From the NCBI RefSeq assembly GCF_004136015.1, contig NZ_CP024866.1, positions 3,478,960 through 3,542,959 on the forward strand: a DNA stretch of 64,000 nt, in the 5' to 3' direction. A program made the position numbers and the translations under genes. Positions 36,163 through 44,725 of this stretch are shown here, piece after piece. This stretch comes from Pseudomonas sp. ACM7. GTDB taxonomy: Bacteria; Pseudomonadota; Gammaproteobacteria; Pseudomonadales; Pseudomonadaceae. The notes below the pieces were generated by a model. That model saw nothing but the letters and a program-made list of their open reading frames with translations. It was not told the DNA's origin and made no database searches. Positions within the stretch are counted from its first letter, which is position 1. Each line of letters begins with the position of its first letter.

Positions 36163-37173
36163 ATGCAAGTAATGCGTGGCTGGGCGACTCGATATGCGCC
36201 ATGGGTCGGCCTGGTAAGCATCCTTGGCACAGCGCAGGAAGCGTTGGCCGGCGATTACGAAGGCTCACCGCAGGTGGCCGAATTCGTCGGTGAAATGACC
36301 CGCGACTACGGTTTTGCCGGTGAACAGCTGATGGGCGTGTTCCGCGAAGCCGAGCGCAAGCAGTCGATTCTGGACGCGATCTCGAAACCGGCCGAGCGGG
36401 TCAAGCAGTGGAACGAGTATCGCCCGATGTTCATCACCGACGCGCGCATCGCCCGTGGTGTGGACTTCTGGCGCCAGCACGAGGCGGTACTGGCCCGTGC
36501 CGAGCAGGAATACGGCGTGCCGGCGCAGGTCATCGTCTCCATCATCGGCGTTGAGACCTTTTTCGGCCGCAATACCGGCAATTTTCGAGTAATCGACGCC
36601 TTGTCGACCCTGGGTTTCGACTATCCTCCCCGTGCCGAATTTTTCCGCAAGGAATTGCGTGAGTTCCTGTTGCTGGCCCGGGAAGAGCAGGTCGATCCGC
36701 TGACCCTCAAAGGCTCTTACGCCGGCGCGATGGGTTTGCCGCAGTTCATGCCGAGCAGTTTTCGCGCCTACGCGGTGGATTTTGACGGTGACGGCCACAT
36801 TAATATCTGGACCAATCCGGACGATGCCATTGGCAGCGTCGCCAGTTATTTCAAGCGTCACGGCTGGGTCGCCGGTGAACCGGTGGTCAGCCGCGCCGAT
36901 GTGCGTGGCGAACACGTGGACGAAGGTTTGACCACGGGCATCGAACCGACTAAAACCGTCGGGGAGTTGCGGGCGCTGGGGTGGTCAAGTCATGATGCGC
37001 TGCGCGATGATATGCCGGTCACGGCTTTCCGCCTGGAAGGTGACAATGGCCCCGAATACTGGATGGGCCTGACGAATTTTTACGCAATCACGCGTTATAA
37101 CCGCAGCGTGATGTACGCCATGGCCGTACATCAACTGTCTGAACAGCTGGTCCAAGCACGGGGCGTCAAGTAA
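36163..37173 (+). CDS. mltB: lytic murein transglycosylase B
   Basis: This protein of about 336 residues has a signal sequence and the family GH103 catalytic domain. The catalytic Glu lies in SIIGVETFFGRNTG; GSYAGAMGLPQFMPSS and DFDGDGHINIW are family hallmarks. It cleaves the MurNAc-GlcNAc bond to form 1,6-anhydro ends. ATG 36163 (MQVMRGWATRY) follows AAGGTGAAG; earlier GTG codons at 36127 and 36151 are less likely. It corresponds to the PAO1 gene called sltB1. Its stop overlaps the rlpA start by one base. Confidence 0.94.
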   Translation: MQVMRGWATRYAPWVGLVSILGTAQEALAGDYEGSPQVAEFVGEMTRDYGFAGEQLMGVFREAERKQSILDAISKPAERVKQWNEYRPMFITDARIARGVDFWRQHEAVLARAEQEYGVPAQVIVSIIGVETFFGRNTGNFRVIDALSTLGFDYPPRAEFFRKELREFLLLAREEQVDPLTLKGSYAGAMGLPQFMPSSFRAYAVDFDGDGHINIWTNPDDAIGSVASYFKRHGWVAGEPVVSRADVRGEHVDEGLTTGIEPTKTVGELRALGWSSHDALRDDMPVTAFRLEGDNGPEYWMGLTNFYAITRYNRSVMYAMAVHQLSEQLVQARGVK

Positions 37174-38183
37174 TGCGGGCATTGCCTATGAATAAACCCC
37201 TGAAGCTGATGGCATTCGCCGCGTTGGCGGTGCTGGTCGCCAGTTGTTCGACCAGCCGTGCGCCGACCCAGAAGTCTTCCACCGCCGTGCGCGCAGCGCC
37301 AGGCCTGGACATCAACCGCGCGCACAAAGATGGCGCGCCGTGGTGGGACGTCGATGTATCGCGCATCCCGGATGCCACGCCGACCCTGCATACAGGTCCT
37401 TATAAAGCCAACCCATACACCGTGCTGGGCAAGACTTATTTCCCGTTGCAGGAATCCAAGACCTACGTGGCCTCGGGCACTGCGTCCTGGTATGGCACCA
37501 AGTTCCACGGTCAGAACACCGCCAATGGCGAGGTTTACGACCTGTACGGCATGAGTGCTGCTCACAAGACCTTGCCGCTGCCCAGTTACGTTCGGGTGAC
37601 CAACCTGGACAACAACAAGAGCGTAGTCCTGCGAGTCAACGACCGCGGGCCGTTCTACTCGGACCGAATCATCGACTTGTCCTACGCGGCCGCCAAGAAG
37701 CTCGGCTATGCCGAAACTGGTACCGCGCGGGTCAAGGTCGAAGGCATTGACCCGCAACAATGGTGGGCAGCCAAAGGCCGTCCGGCGCCTTTGATGCTTA
37801 ACGAGCCGCAAATCTCGCAAAAAAGCACCCCGACGATTACGGCTTCGGCCGGCACCGTCGAACAATGGACACCACCGCCGCAGCAGCACGCCGCGGCCGT
37901 TGTGCCCGTCCCGATCGATGCAAAAAAAAACGCTTCTGTACCAGCCTCTGGCCAGTATCTGCAGGTGGGCGCGTTCGCCAACCCGGACGCTGCAGAGCTC
38001 CTGAGATCGAAGCTCAGCGGGATGGTGAGCGCTCCGGTGTTCATCAGTTCGATCGTGCGCAATCAACAGACCCTGCATCGGGTACGCATGGGGCCGATCG
38101 GCTCGCCGGGTGAAATCCAGCAGGTGCAGAACAGTGTGCGCTTGGCCAATCTCGGTTCGCCGAGCCTGGTCACCGCCGAGTAA
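37173..38183 (+). CDS. rlpA: septal ring lytic transglycosylase RlpA
   Basis: This 336-residue outer-membrane lipoprotein has a lipobox VASC (Cys at about 25), a double-psi beta-barrel domain (about 95-195, with GTASWYGTKFHGQNTANGE and VRVNDRGPF), a proline/alanine linker, and a C-terminal SPOR domain (about 260-333) that binds denuded glycan at the septum. In P. aeruginosa RlpA cleaves glycan strands lacking stem peptides. ATG 37173 overlaps the mltB stop; MNKPLK at 37188 is an alternative start. Confidence 0.96.
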   Translation: MRALPMNKPLKLMAFAALAVLVASCSTSRAPTQKSSTAVRAAPGLDINRAHKDGAPWWDVDVSRIPDATPTLHTGPYKANPYTVLGKTYFPLQESKTYVASGTASWYGTKFHGQNTANGEVYDLYGMSAAHKTLPLPSYVRVTNLDNNKSVVLRVNDRGPFYSDRIIDLSYAAAKKLGYAETGTARVKVEGIDPQQWWAAKGRPAPLMLNEPQISQKSTPTITASAGTVEQWTPPPQQHAAAVVPVPIDAKKNASVPASGQYLQVGAFANPDAAELLRSKLSGMVSAPVFISSIVRNQQTLHRVRMGPIGSPGEIQQVQNSVRLANLGSPSLVTAE

Positions 38184-38505
38184 TACGTAGTACTTGATTG
38201 ACGGTTCGCTTGCGGTTTGGGGGGCGAACCGGGTTGTTGGCTCGTTGAAGAACAAAAGCCCGGCAAGGGTTCTGAGTGAACAACTGAACACGCGACAGCT
38301 CGTAGGGTTTGTTCGAAAACTCGCCGAGCGGCGATCAGGCAAGGCAAAAACCGGTGAGGAAGCGGAGTGTAGGGGACCTACATGAGCATTCCGAGCCTGT
38401 TTTTAACGCCGCATGATCGTCGCGCAGGCATTTTTGGACAAAGCCTGAAAGCTGTCTGATTAGTTTTGCCCTTGGGCAGTTTCCATTAGCGATTTCGAGA
38501 GACGG
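38184..38505. other. rlpA-dacA intergenic region
   Basis: This 322-bp region has no gene. It is dominated by a palindrome of about 135 bp (38308-38442) and then the dacA leader with a GAGAGACGG ribosome site. A smaller arm GGTTCGC / GGCGAACC lies at about 38202-38230. Confidence 0.7.
38308..38442. repeat. large imperfect intergenic palindrome
   Basis: The dyad is centred at 38375. Outer arms are TTTGTTCGAAAA (38308-38319) and TTTTTGGACAAA (38431-38442), matching 10 of 12; then GATCA (38333) with TGATC (38414), AAAAAC with GTTTTT, and an inner GTAGG-GGA-CCTAC (38369-38381). The whole can fold as one long hairpin. It does not match the three REP families in this window and resembles a dispersed intergenic repeat or MITE-like unit (inference). 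Confidence 0.7.
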
Positions 38506-39663
38506 ATGAACATCACCACCTTTGCCAAACGCCTGTGCCTGCTAGTCCCGCTGCTCCTCTCGCCTGCCGCTTTCGCGGTCGAGATGATGCCGTCGCCACC
38601 GCAACTGGCCGCCAAAGCCTACGTACTCATGGACGCCAGCAGCGGCAACGTGCTGGTGGAGAACAACGGTGACCAGCGTCTGCCGCCGGCCAGCCTGACC
38701 AAGCTGATGACCGCGTACATCGCGACCCTGGAAATCCGTCGTGGCCAGATCGGCGAAAACGATCCGGTGACCGTCAGCGAAAACGCCTGGCGTACCGGCG
38801 GTTCGCGGATGTTCATCAAGGTCGGCTCGCAAGTCACTGTCAGCGACCTGCTGCACGGCATCATCATTCAGTCGGGTAACGACGCCAGTGTTGCGCTCTC
38901 CGAGCACATCGCCGGCAGCGAAGACGCCTTCGCTGACATGATGAACAAAACCGTGGCCGATCTGGGCATGACCAACAGCCACTTCATGAACCCGACCGGT
39001 CTGCCGAACCCTGAGCACTACTCGTCGGCTCACGACATGGCGGTGCTGGCTAGCGCGATCATCCACGAAGACCCAGCTCACTACGCGATCTACTCGCAGA
39101 AAGAGTTCTTCTGGAACGGCATCAAGCAACCAAACCGTAACCTGCTGCTGTGGCGCGACAAAACGGTCGACGGCCTGAAAACCGGCCACACCGACGAAGC
39201 CGGCTATTGCATGGTGTCTTCGGCCGTGCGTGATGGCATGCGCCTGATCGCTGTGGTGTTCGGCACCAGCAGCGAAGTGGCTCGCGCCTCCGAAACCCAG
39301 AAGCTGTTGACCTACGGTTTCCGCTTCTTCGAAACCCAGACGTTCTATCAGAAAGGCGCCGAGCTGGCTCAGGCTCCTGTCTGGAAAGGCACCACCAATC
39401 AAGTCAAGGCCGGCCTGGCTGAAGACCTGACCATGACCCTGCCAAAAGGCCAGCTGAAAAAGCTCGCCGCCAGCATGACCATGAACCCGCAACTGGTTGC
39501 GCCAATCGCCAAGGGCGACGTAATCGGTAAAGTCGAAGTGAAGCTGGACGACAAAGTCGTGCATAGCGCTGATCTGATCGCTCTGGACGCGGTCGACGAG
39601 GGTGGTATCTTCCGCCGCATGTGGGATAGCATCCGTCTATTCTTCTACGGCTTGTTCAACTGA
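38506..39663 (+). CDS. dacA: D-alanyl-D-alanine carboxypeptidase (PBP5/6 type)
   Basis: This 385-residue periplasmic serine DD-carboxypeptidase has a signal peptide (to about residue 24), catalytic S63-L-T-K66, S123-G-N125 and K225-T-G227, and a C-terminal amphipathic anchor (RRMWDSIRLFFYGLF). It trims pentapeptides and helps keep cell shape. The PAO1 counterpart is called dacC. A strong hairpin follows the stop. Confidence 0.96.
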   Translation: MNITTFAKRLCLLVPLLLSPAAFAVEMMPSPPQLAAKAYVLMDASSGNVLVENNGDQRLPPASLTKLMTAYIATLEIRRGQIGENDPVTVSENAWRTGGSRMFIKVGSQVTVSDLLHGIIIQSGNDASVALSEHIAGSEDAFADMMNKTVADLGMTNSHFMNPTGLPNPEHYSSAHDMAVLASAIIHEDPAHYAIYSQKEFFWNGIKQPNRNLLLWRDKTVDGLKTGHTDEAGYCMVSSAVRDGMRLIAVVFGTSSEVARASETQKLLTYGFRFFETQTFYQKGAELAQAPVWKGTTNQVKAGLAEDLTMTLPKGQLKKLAASMTMNPQLVAPIAKGDVIGKVEVKLDDKVVHSADLIALDAVDEGGIFRRMWDSIRLFFYGLFN

Positions 39664-39678
39664 ATTAGTGTGGACTTG

Positions 39679-39711
39679 CATGGCCCTGTTCCAATCCGGA
39701 ACGGGGCCATG
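39679..39711 (+). terminator. stem-loop after dacA
   Basis: CATGGCCCTGTTCC / GGAACGGGGCCATG (13 of 14 pairs) with a 5-nt loop, without a T-run. It may attenuate readthrough into the DUF493 gene or protect the dacA mRNA end. Confidence 0.45.
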
Positions 39712-39743
39712 TCCGTTGCCACGGCTTACGAGGCCGTTACGCC

Positions 39744-40019
39744 ATGACAGACAACGAAGTAAAGGCGCCAAAAATCGAATTTCCCTGCGCGGATTACCCT
39801 ATCAAGGTGATCGGCGACACAGGCGTGGGTTTCAAGGACAAGATCATCGCAATCCTTGAGAAACACGCGACCGTTGACCACAAGACCCTGGCCGAGCGCC
39901 AGAGTACCAACGGCAAGTACACGACCATCCAGTTGCACATCATCGCCACCGGTCAAGAACAGCTGTACGACATCAACAGCGAGTTGCGGGCTACCGGTTT
40001 CGTGCACATGGTGCTGTGA
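39744..40019 (+). CDS. DUF493 (YbeD-like) protein
   Basis: This 91-residue ACT-like fold protein has the conserved pattern [15 protein letters not shown] and the C-terminal [12 protein letters not shown]. YbeD is regularly found between dacA and lipB; the function is unknown, with lipoylation or stress roles suggested. The stop overlaps lipB by one base. Confidence 0.93.
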   Translation: MTDNEVKAPKIEFPCADYPIKVIGDTGVGFKDKIIAILEKHATVDHKTLAERQSTNGKYTTIQLHIIATGQEQLYDINSELRATGFVHMVL

Positions 40020-40666
40020 TGTCTGGCACGCTGGGCTTTCGCGAGCTCGGCCAGATGGCTTACGAGCCGGTCTGGCATGCCATGCAACGCTTCACCAACG
40101 AACGCGGCAGTGATGCCGCGGACGAGATCTGGCTGGTCGAGCATCCACCGGTGTTCACCCAGGGACAGGCCGGCAAGGCTGAGCACTTGTTGCTCCCGGG
40201 GGATATTCCGGTAGTAAAGGTTGATCGCGGTGGTCAGGTGACTTATCACGGTCCCGGCCAATTGGTGGCCTACCTGTTGCTCGATGTGCGCAAGCTGGGT
40301 TTCGGCGTGCGTGACCTGGTCAGCCGCATGGAACAATGCCTGATCGAGTTGCTGGCCAGCTACGGCGTGACCGCCGTGGCCAAGCCGGATGCACCGGGTG
40401 TCTACGTCAATGGGGCGAAAATCGCTTCTCTGGGTCTGCGGATCCGCCACGGTTGCTCCTTTCATGGCCTGGCCCTGAATGTGGACATGAACCTGGAACC
40501 GTTTCGACGGATTAATCCCTGCGGCTACGCCGGGCTGGCGATGACCCAGCTGAGCGATCACGCAGGATCGATTGAATTTGCCGAGGTAAGTGCCCGGCTG
40601 CGCGCGCAGCTCGTCAAACACCTCGACTATGCTGAGCAGACGACCCTAACGGGCGGAATCGACTGA
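40019..40666 (+). CDS. lipB: octanoyl-[ACP]:protein octanoyltransferase
   Basis: This 215-residue enzyme moves octanoyl from ACP to the lipoyl domains of 2-oxoacid dehydrogenases. The catalytic Cys lies in [12 protein letters not shown] and the Lys in [27 protein letters not shown] is the family signature. ATG 40019 shares its A with the upstream TGA; the frame's GTG at 40016 is not needed. lipA follows after 1 bp. Confidence 0.97.
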   Translation: MSGTLGFRELGQMAYEPVWHAMQRFTNERGSDAADEIWLVEHPPVFTQGQAGKAEHLLLPGDIPVVKVDRGGQVTYHGPGQLVAYLLLDVRKLGFGVRDLVSRMEQCLIELLASYGVTAVAKPDAPGVYVNGAKIASLGLRIRHGCSFHGLALNVDMNLEPFRRINPCGYAGLAMTQLSDHAGSIEFAEVSARLRAQLVKHLDYAEQTTLTGGID

Positions 40667-40667
40667 T

Positions 40668-41690
40668 ATGACTACTGATGCAGTGCAAACCATGATCCCG
40701 ACGCTGGATGTCACCGAGCGTCCGGCCCCGCGTGCCAAGGTTGAAGCCGGCGTCAAGCTGCGCGGCGCCGAGAAGGTTGCACGTATCCCGGTGAAGATCA
40801 TTCCGACCACCGAACTGCCGAAGAAACCTGACTGGATTCGCGTGCGTATCCCGGTTTCCCCGGAAGTCGACCGCATCAAGGCCCTGCTGCGCAAACACAA
40901 GCTGCACAGTGTCTGCGAAGAGGCGTCCTGCCCGAACCTGGGCGAATGCTTCTCCGGCGGCACCGCGACCTTCATGATCATGGGCGACATCTGCACCCGT
41001 CGCTGCCCGTTCTGCGACGTTGGCCACGGTCGTCCGAAGCCACTGGACACCAACGAGCCGGAAAGCCTGGCCATCGCCATTGCCGACCTGAAACTCAAGT
41101 ACGTGGTGATCACCTCGGTAGACCGCGATGACCTGCGTGACGGTGGTGCCCAGCACTTTGCCGATTGCATCCGCGAGATCCGCAAGCTGTCGCCGAACGT
41201 ACAGCTCGAAACCCTGGTTCCGGACTACCGCGGTCGTATGGACGTTGCGCTGGAGATCACCGCTGCCGAGCCGCCGGATGTGTTCAACCACAACCTGGAA
41301 ACCGTGCCGCGCCTGTACAAGGCTGCGCGTCCGGGTTCGGATTACCAGTGGTCGCTGACCCTGCTGCAACGTTTCAAGCAAATGATGCCGCACATTCCGA
41401 CCAAGTCCGGCCTGATGCTGGGTCTGGGCGAGACCGACGAAGAAGTGATCGAAGTCATGAAGCGCATGCGTGAACACGACATCGACATGCTGACCCTGGG
41501 CCAGTACCTGCAACCGTCCCGCAGCCACTTGCCGGTCCAGCGTTTCGTGCACCCGGACGTGTTCGCCTGGTTCGCCGAGGAAGGTTACAAGATGGGCTTC
41601 AAGAACGTCGCTTCCGGCCCTCTGGTACGTTCCTCGTACCACGCCGACGAGCAGGCGAAACTGGTCAAGGCCGAGCTGATGTCGTCCTGA
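40668..41690 (+). CDS. lipA: lipoyl synthase
   Basis: This 340-residue radical SAM enzyme inserts sulfur into octanoyl groups. Both clusters are visible: the auxiliary one with C83, C88 and C94 ([12 protein letters not shown]) and the radical SAM one with C109, C113 and C116 (CTRRCPFC). The C-terminal RSSYHADEQ holds the conserved serine ligand. It ends the lipB-lipA pair at a strong terminator. Confidence 0.98.
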   Translation: MTTDAVQTMIPTLDVTERPAPRAKVEAGVKLRGAEKVARIPVKIIPTTELPKKPDWIRVRIPVSPEVDRIKALLRKHKLHSVCEEASCPNLGECFSGGTATFMIMGDICTRRCPFCDVGHGRPKPLDTNEPESLAIAIADLKLKYVVITSVDRDDLRDGGAQHFADCIREIRKLSPNVQLETLVPDYRGRMDVALEITAAEPPDVFNHNLETVPRLYKAARPGSDYQWSLTLLQRFKQMMPHIPTKSGLMLGLGETDEEVIEVMKRMREHDIDMLTLGQYLQPSRSHLPVQRFVHPDVFAWFAEEGYKMGFKNVASGPLVRSSYHADEQAKLVKAELMSS

Positions 41691-41709
41691 TCGGCTGCAA
41701 GACATGAAA

Positions 41710-41746
41710 ACGCCCGCAAGGCATTGCGCCTTGCGGGCGTTTTTTT
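41710..41746 (+). terminator. Rho-independent terminator of lipA
   Basis: A 13-bp perfect stem ACGCCCGCAAGGC / GCCTTGCGGGCGT is followed by seven T residues. Confidence 0.95.
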
Positions 41747-41863
41747 GCCTTGCCCACGGCAATCAGCGCTTTTTCCTGCAACCTGCGGGGCGACTGACCC
41801 TCTTCTGTTTGTCCCCGTTCCTGACTACTGTGTGCTGAAGTGTTCACGCAGGGAGATTCATGG

Positions 41864-42814
41864 ATGACCGTTCGACCGACTCACACGCTCTGTCCTCACG
41901 CACCCGTTCCGGCCTTGCCGTCGGAAGGGCTGATTGGCGTTATTGCGCCCGCTGGTCCCGCACCGTTGGACGCCGATAAAGCCATCGCCTGGATGAGCGC
42001 TCGCGGATATTCACTGCGGATTTTCCCTGGCGTGTACGAGAAAGATGATTATCTGGCCGGCAGCGACGATGCTCGGCTCAATGACCTGCACGCGGCGTTT
42101 GCCGACAGTGAGGTCGACGCCATCATTTGCTTGCGTGGGGGTTACGGTACGCCGCGGTTGCTCGATCGCATCGACTTTGAACTGCTGCGCAACAATGCCA
42201 AGCCGTTCATCGGCTACAGCGACATCACCGCGCTGCACTTGGCGATCAGCCGTTATGCGGGCTTCGTGACCTTTCATGGCCCGATGCTCAACGCCGACCT
42301 GCTGGGTGACAAGCAAAAACCTACCGAGTCTTCATTCTTCAACATGCTCAGAGGACAGGTGAAGGCCGGTAGCGTGTTAACGCACCCGGTGGCCTACCCG
42401 TTGACCACAATCGAGCCTGGTATCGCTCACGGGCGTTTGCTGGGGGGCAATTTGTCGCTGATTGCAGCGACCATGGGCACGCCGTATGAGTTGGATGCCG
42501 AGGGCGTCATCCTGTTTATCGAGGACATCAACGAGCCGTTGTATCGGATCGACCGGCTGCTGACTCATCTGCGTCTGGCCGGCACGCTGCACAAGCTGCG
42601 CGGGGTTCTGGTGGGGGATGTGGCGGGGGTTGATACGGTTTCTCTGGAGCGCTTGCTCAAGCAGACCTTCGAGCCGTTGCGGATACCGGTGTTGTCCGGG
42701 TGGCGCAGCGGGCATTGCGATCCGAACCTGACGTTGCCGATGGGTGCGCTGGTCAGGTTAGATGCGGGGAACAAGGCGTTGGTGTTGGAGCAGGATGTGG
42801 TCGTCAGGCGCTAG
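41864..42814 (+). CDS. ldcA: LD-carboxypeptidase (S66 family)
   Basis: This 316-residue cytoplasmic peptidase removes the terminal D-Ala from murein tetrapeptides in recycling. The nucleophile S119 lies in FIGYSDITALH; RGGYGTPRLL and the C-terminal GHCDPNLTLPMGA (with the catalytic His) are conserved. ATG 41864 has GGGAG about 9 nt upstream; an overlapping ATG at 41860 is out of frame. It complements Mpl upstream in the window as another recycling step. Confidence 0.93.
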   Translation: MTVRPTHTLCPHAPVPALPSEGLIGVIAPAGPAPLDADKAIAWMSARGYSLRIFPGVYEKDDYLAGSDDARLNDLHAAFADSEVDAIICLRGGYGTPRLLDRIDFELLRNNAKPFIGYSDITALHLAISRYAGFVTFHGPMLNADLLGDKQKPTESSFFNMLRGQVKAGSVLTHPVAYPLTTIEPGIAHGRLLGGNLSLIAATMGTPYELDAEGVILFIEDINEPLYRIDRLLTHLRLAGTLHKLRGVLVGDVAGVDTVSLERLLKQTFEPLRIPVLSGWRSGHCDPNLTLPMGALVRLDAGNKALVLEQDVVVRR

Positions 42815-42838
42815 ATAGTGGTTGCTTATTAGTCAGTC

Positions 42839-42904
42839 TTCGCGAGCAAGCCCGCTCCCACAGGGGATACGCGGTGCCAATGTGGGAGCGGGTTTGCTCG
42901 TGAA
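42839..42904. repeat. inverted REP pair
   Basis: Facing copies of the TGTGGGAGCGGGCTTGCTCG family lie between convergent ldcA and the lytic transglycosylase gene. Confidence 0.87.
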
Positions 42905-42927
42905 GGCGGCATCCGCCATACGGCTGA

Positions 42928-44250
42928 CTATCGGTTACGCAGTCCTTCGAGCAACTTGTGCGTCGGATACCCATCCGCCGGCCAGCCAAACGACTGCTGG
43001 GCGCTGCGGATCGCTTTGCGGGTGTTGGCGCCGATAATGCCGTCGGCGTTGCCTGCGTCATAGTTCTGCGCGCTCAGCAGGCTTTGCAGTTCGATCCGCT
43101 CGGTACGGCTCAGCGGCAAATCATCTTTCGGCCATGTGCCGTTGATCAGGCCGGCACCGTTGAAACGCTCGGACAACAGGCTAACGGCCAAGGCGTAGGA
43201 CGACGAATTGTTGTACTTGAGGATCGCGCGGAAGTTGTCGAGGACCAGGAACGCCGGGCCACGGTAACCGGCCGGCAGCAGCAGGGCGGCTGACAGGTGT
43301 TCGGAGCCTGGCGGAACCTGGCCGCCATTGGGCAGGGTGACGCCCAGTTGCAGCCATTCAGCGACGCTCTTGCGAATCGTGCCATCGGCCAGGATGTAGT
43401 TGAAACTGCCCGGCAGCTGCACTTCAAAGCCCCACGGCTGGCCTTTCTGCCAGCCCGAGCTTTGCAGGTAATGCGCCGTCGAGGCCAGCGCGTCGGCCGG
43501 GCTGCCCCAGATGTCGCGGCGGCCGTCGCCATCGAAGTCTACGGCGTGGGTGTTGTAGGTGGTCGGGATGAACTGGGTCTGGCCCATGGCACCAGCCCAG
43601 GAGCCAAGCATTTTCTCCGGCTCGATATCACCCTGTTGCAGGATCTGCAGGGCGGCGATCAGTTGCGCGTGGGCAAACCCGGGGCGCCGACCTTCATAGG
43701 CCAGGGTCGCCAGGGAATTAATCACCGACTTGTTGCCCTGAAACTGCCCGAAGTTACTTTCCATGCCCCACACCGAGACCAGTGCCTGACGATCGACGCC
43801 GTAGCGCTGTTCGATGCTTTGCAGGATGTCGGCGTACTGGTTGGCCAGTGCCTGACCATTGCGTACCCGCAGCGGCGAAAGCGCACCGTCGAGGTATTCC
43901 CACACCGGGCGGGAGAATTCTGGCTGGCTGCGGTCGGCGCGGATCACGCTGGTGTCGAGGCTGACATTGGCGAAGGCGCGGTCGAACAGATCGGCGCGGA
44001 TACCGGCGGCCAGAGCGTCCTTGCGGAAACCCGCCTGCCATTCGGCGAAGGTCTGGGTTGGCTGGATGTCGAGGTTTTCACCGGTCGGCACCACGGGCGG
44101 AATGACCGCAGGGGCTGTCGCGACGGGGAGGGTCTGAAGCGGCTTGGCGTCGGCTGCGGTCGGTTTTTCCGCGCAGGCGACTAGCAAAACGAGGCTGGAG
44201 GCAGCTATCAGTTGGCGCAGGGGCCAACGACGGGAAATACAAAGGGGCAT
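42928..44250 (-). CDS. MltB-like lytic murein transglycosylase with peptidoglycan-binding domain
   Basis: This 440-residue lipoprotein has a lipobox LLVAC, a GH103 transglycosylase domain (VWGMESNFGQFQGNKS with the catalytic Glu; GSWAGAMGQTQFIPTTYN; DFDGDGRRDIWGS), and a C-terminal PG_binding_1 domain (about 380-438, GNADGIIGANTRKAI). ATG 44250 starts MPLCISRRWPLRQ. It is a paralogue of the MltB at 36 kb and corresponds by position to PAO1 PA3992. Confidence 0.93.
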   Translation of the reverse strand: MPLCISRRWPLRQLIAASSLVLLVACAEKPTAADAKPLQTLPVATAPAVIPPVVPTGENLDIQPTQTFAEWQAGFRKDALAAGIRADLFDRAFANVSLDTSVIRADRSQPEFSRPVWEYLDGALSPLRVRNGQALANQYADILQSIEQRYGVDRQALVSVWGMESNFGQFQGNKSVINSLATLAYEGRRPGFAHAQLIAALQILQQGDIEPEKMLGSWAGAMGQTQFIPTTYNTHAVDFDGDGRRDIWGSPADALASTAHYLQSSGWQKGQPWGFEVQLPGSFNYILADGTIRKSVAEWLQLGVTLPNGGQVPPGSEHLSAALLLPAGYRGPAFLVLDNFRAILKYNNSSSYALAVSLLSERFNGAGLINGTWPKDDLPLSRTERIELQSLLSAQNYDAGNADGIIGANTRKAIRSAQQSFGWPADGYPTHKLLEGLRNR

Positions 44251-44312
44251 GCACGGGTCCAGGGAGTACGAATCAGGTACAGACCTTAACATGTTGAGCG
44301 AGCGCTTGCCTT

Positions 44313-44477
44313 TCAGGCCGCCAGAAAGTAAGAAGCCTCCCAGCTATTAGACTGGAAGGCTTCGCGGCGGTAGCTGCCTTTGCCCTTGCCGGCTGGTTCC
44401 TGACGGCTGCGGAACAGTGGCTGGGCGATGATGGATTTGGCCTTGTTTGGGCCATTTTTGGATGGCTTTTTGCTCAT
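44313..44477 (-). CDS. arfA: alternative ribosome-rescue factor ArfA
   Basis: This 54-residue protein matches the ArfA core: PLFRSRQEPAGKGKGSY, then WEAS, as in E. coli (PLFR, KGKGSY, WEAS). ArfA enters the empty mRNA channel of stalled ribosomes and recruits RF2. The ATG at 44477 starts MSKKPSKNGPNK. The protein lacks the hydrophobic tail of E. coli full-length ArfA. A hairpin inside the last codons (44332-44363) could generate stop-less transcripts, the known way arfA is kept off while tmRNA works. Confidence 0.88.
   Translation of the reverse strand: MSKKPSKNGPNKAKSIIAQPLFRSRQEPAGKGKGSYRREAFQSNSWEASYFLAA
44332..44363 (-). promoter_or_regulatory. stem-loop within the arfA coding 3' end
   Basis: On the minus strand GAAGCCTTCCAG, an 8-nt loop and CTGGGAGGCTTC pair over 12 positions with one mismatch (or a G-U type pair), followed by TTACTTTC and then the stop at 44313-44315. 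Termination or RNase III cleavage here would leave arfA mRNA without a stop codon. Confidence 0.65.
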
Positions 44478-44583
44478 GATGATTTCTCGCAAGTGAGTGG
44501 GTTTTGCGGGGCAAATCATCGGCCGAAGTCGGGGTTCTGTCTAGTCCCCACATTGCGTAGGATCTTTCGCTGATCACAGAACT

Positions 44584-44715
44584 TGTAGCAGCTGGCGAAG
44601 CCTGCGTCCGGCTGCGCAGCAGTCGTAATCCCTGAATCCGGAATCATCAGACACACCGCGTCACCTTATTTTGCGACTGCTTCGCAGCCGAACGCAGGCT
44701 TCGCCAGCTGCTACA
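44584..44715. repeat. inverted REP pair (GCTGGCGAAGCCTGCG type)
   Basis: Copies at 44584-44626 and 44681-44715 face each other around about 55 bp, between the holA stop and the arfA promoter region. Confidence 0.85.
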
Positions 44716-44725
44716 GAGGGCGTGT

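Noticed and set aside
38542..39564. 340-codon minus-strand open frame
   Set aside because: Antisense shadow of dacA.
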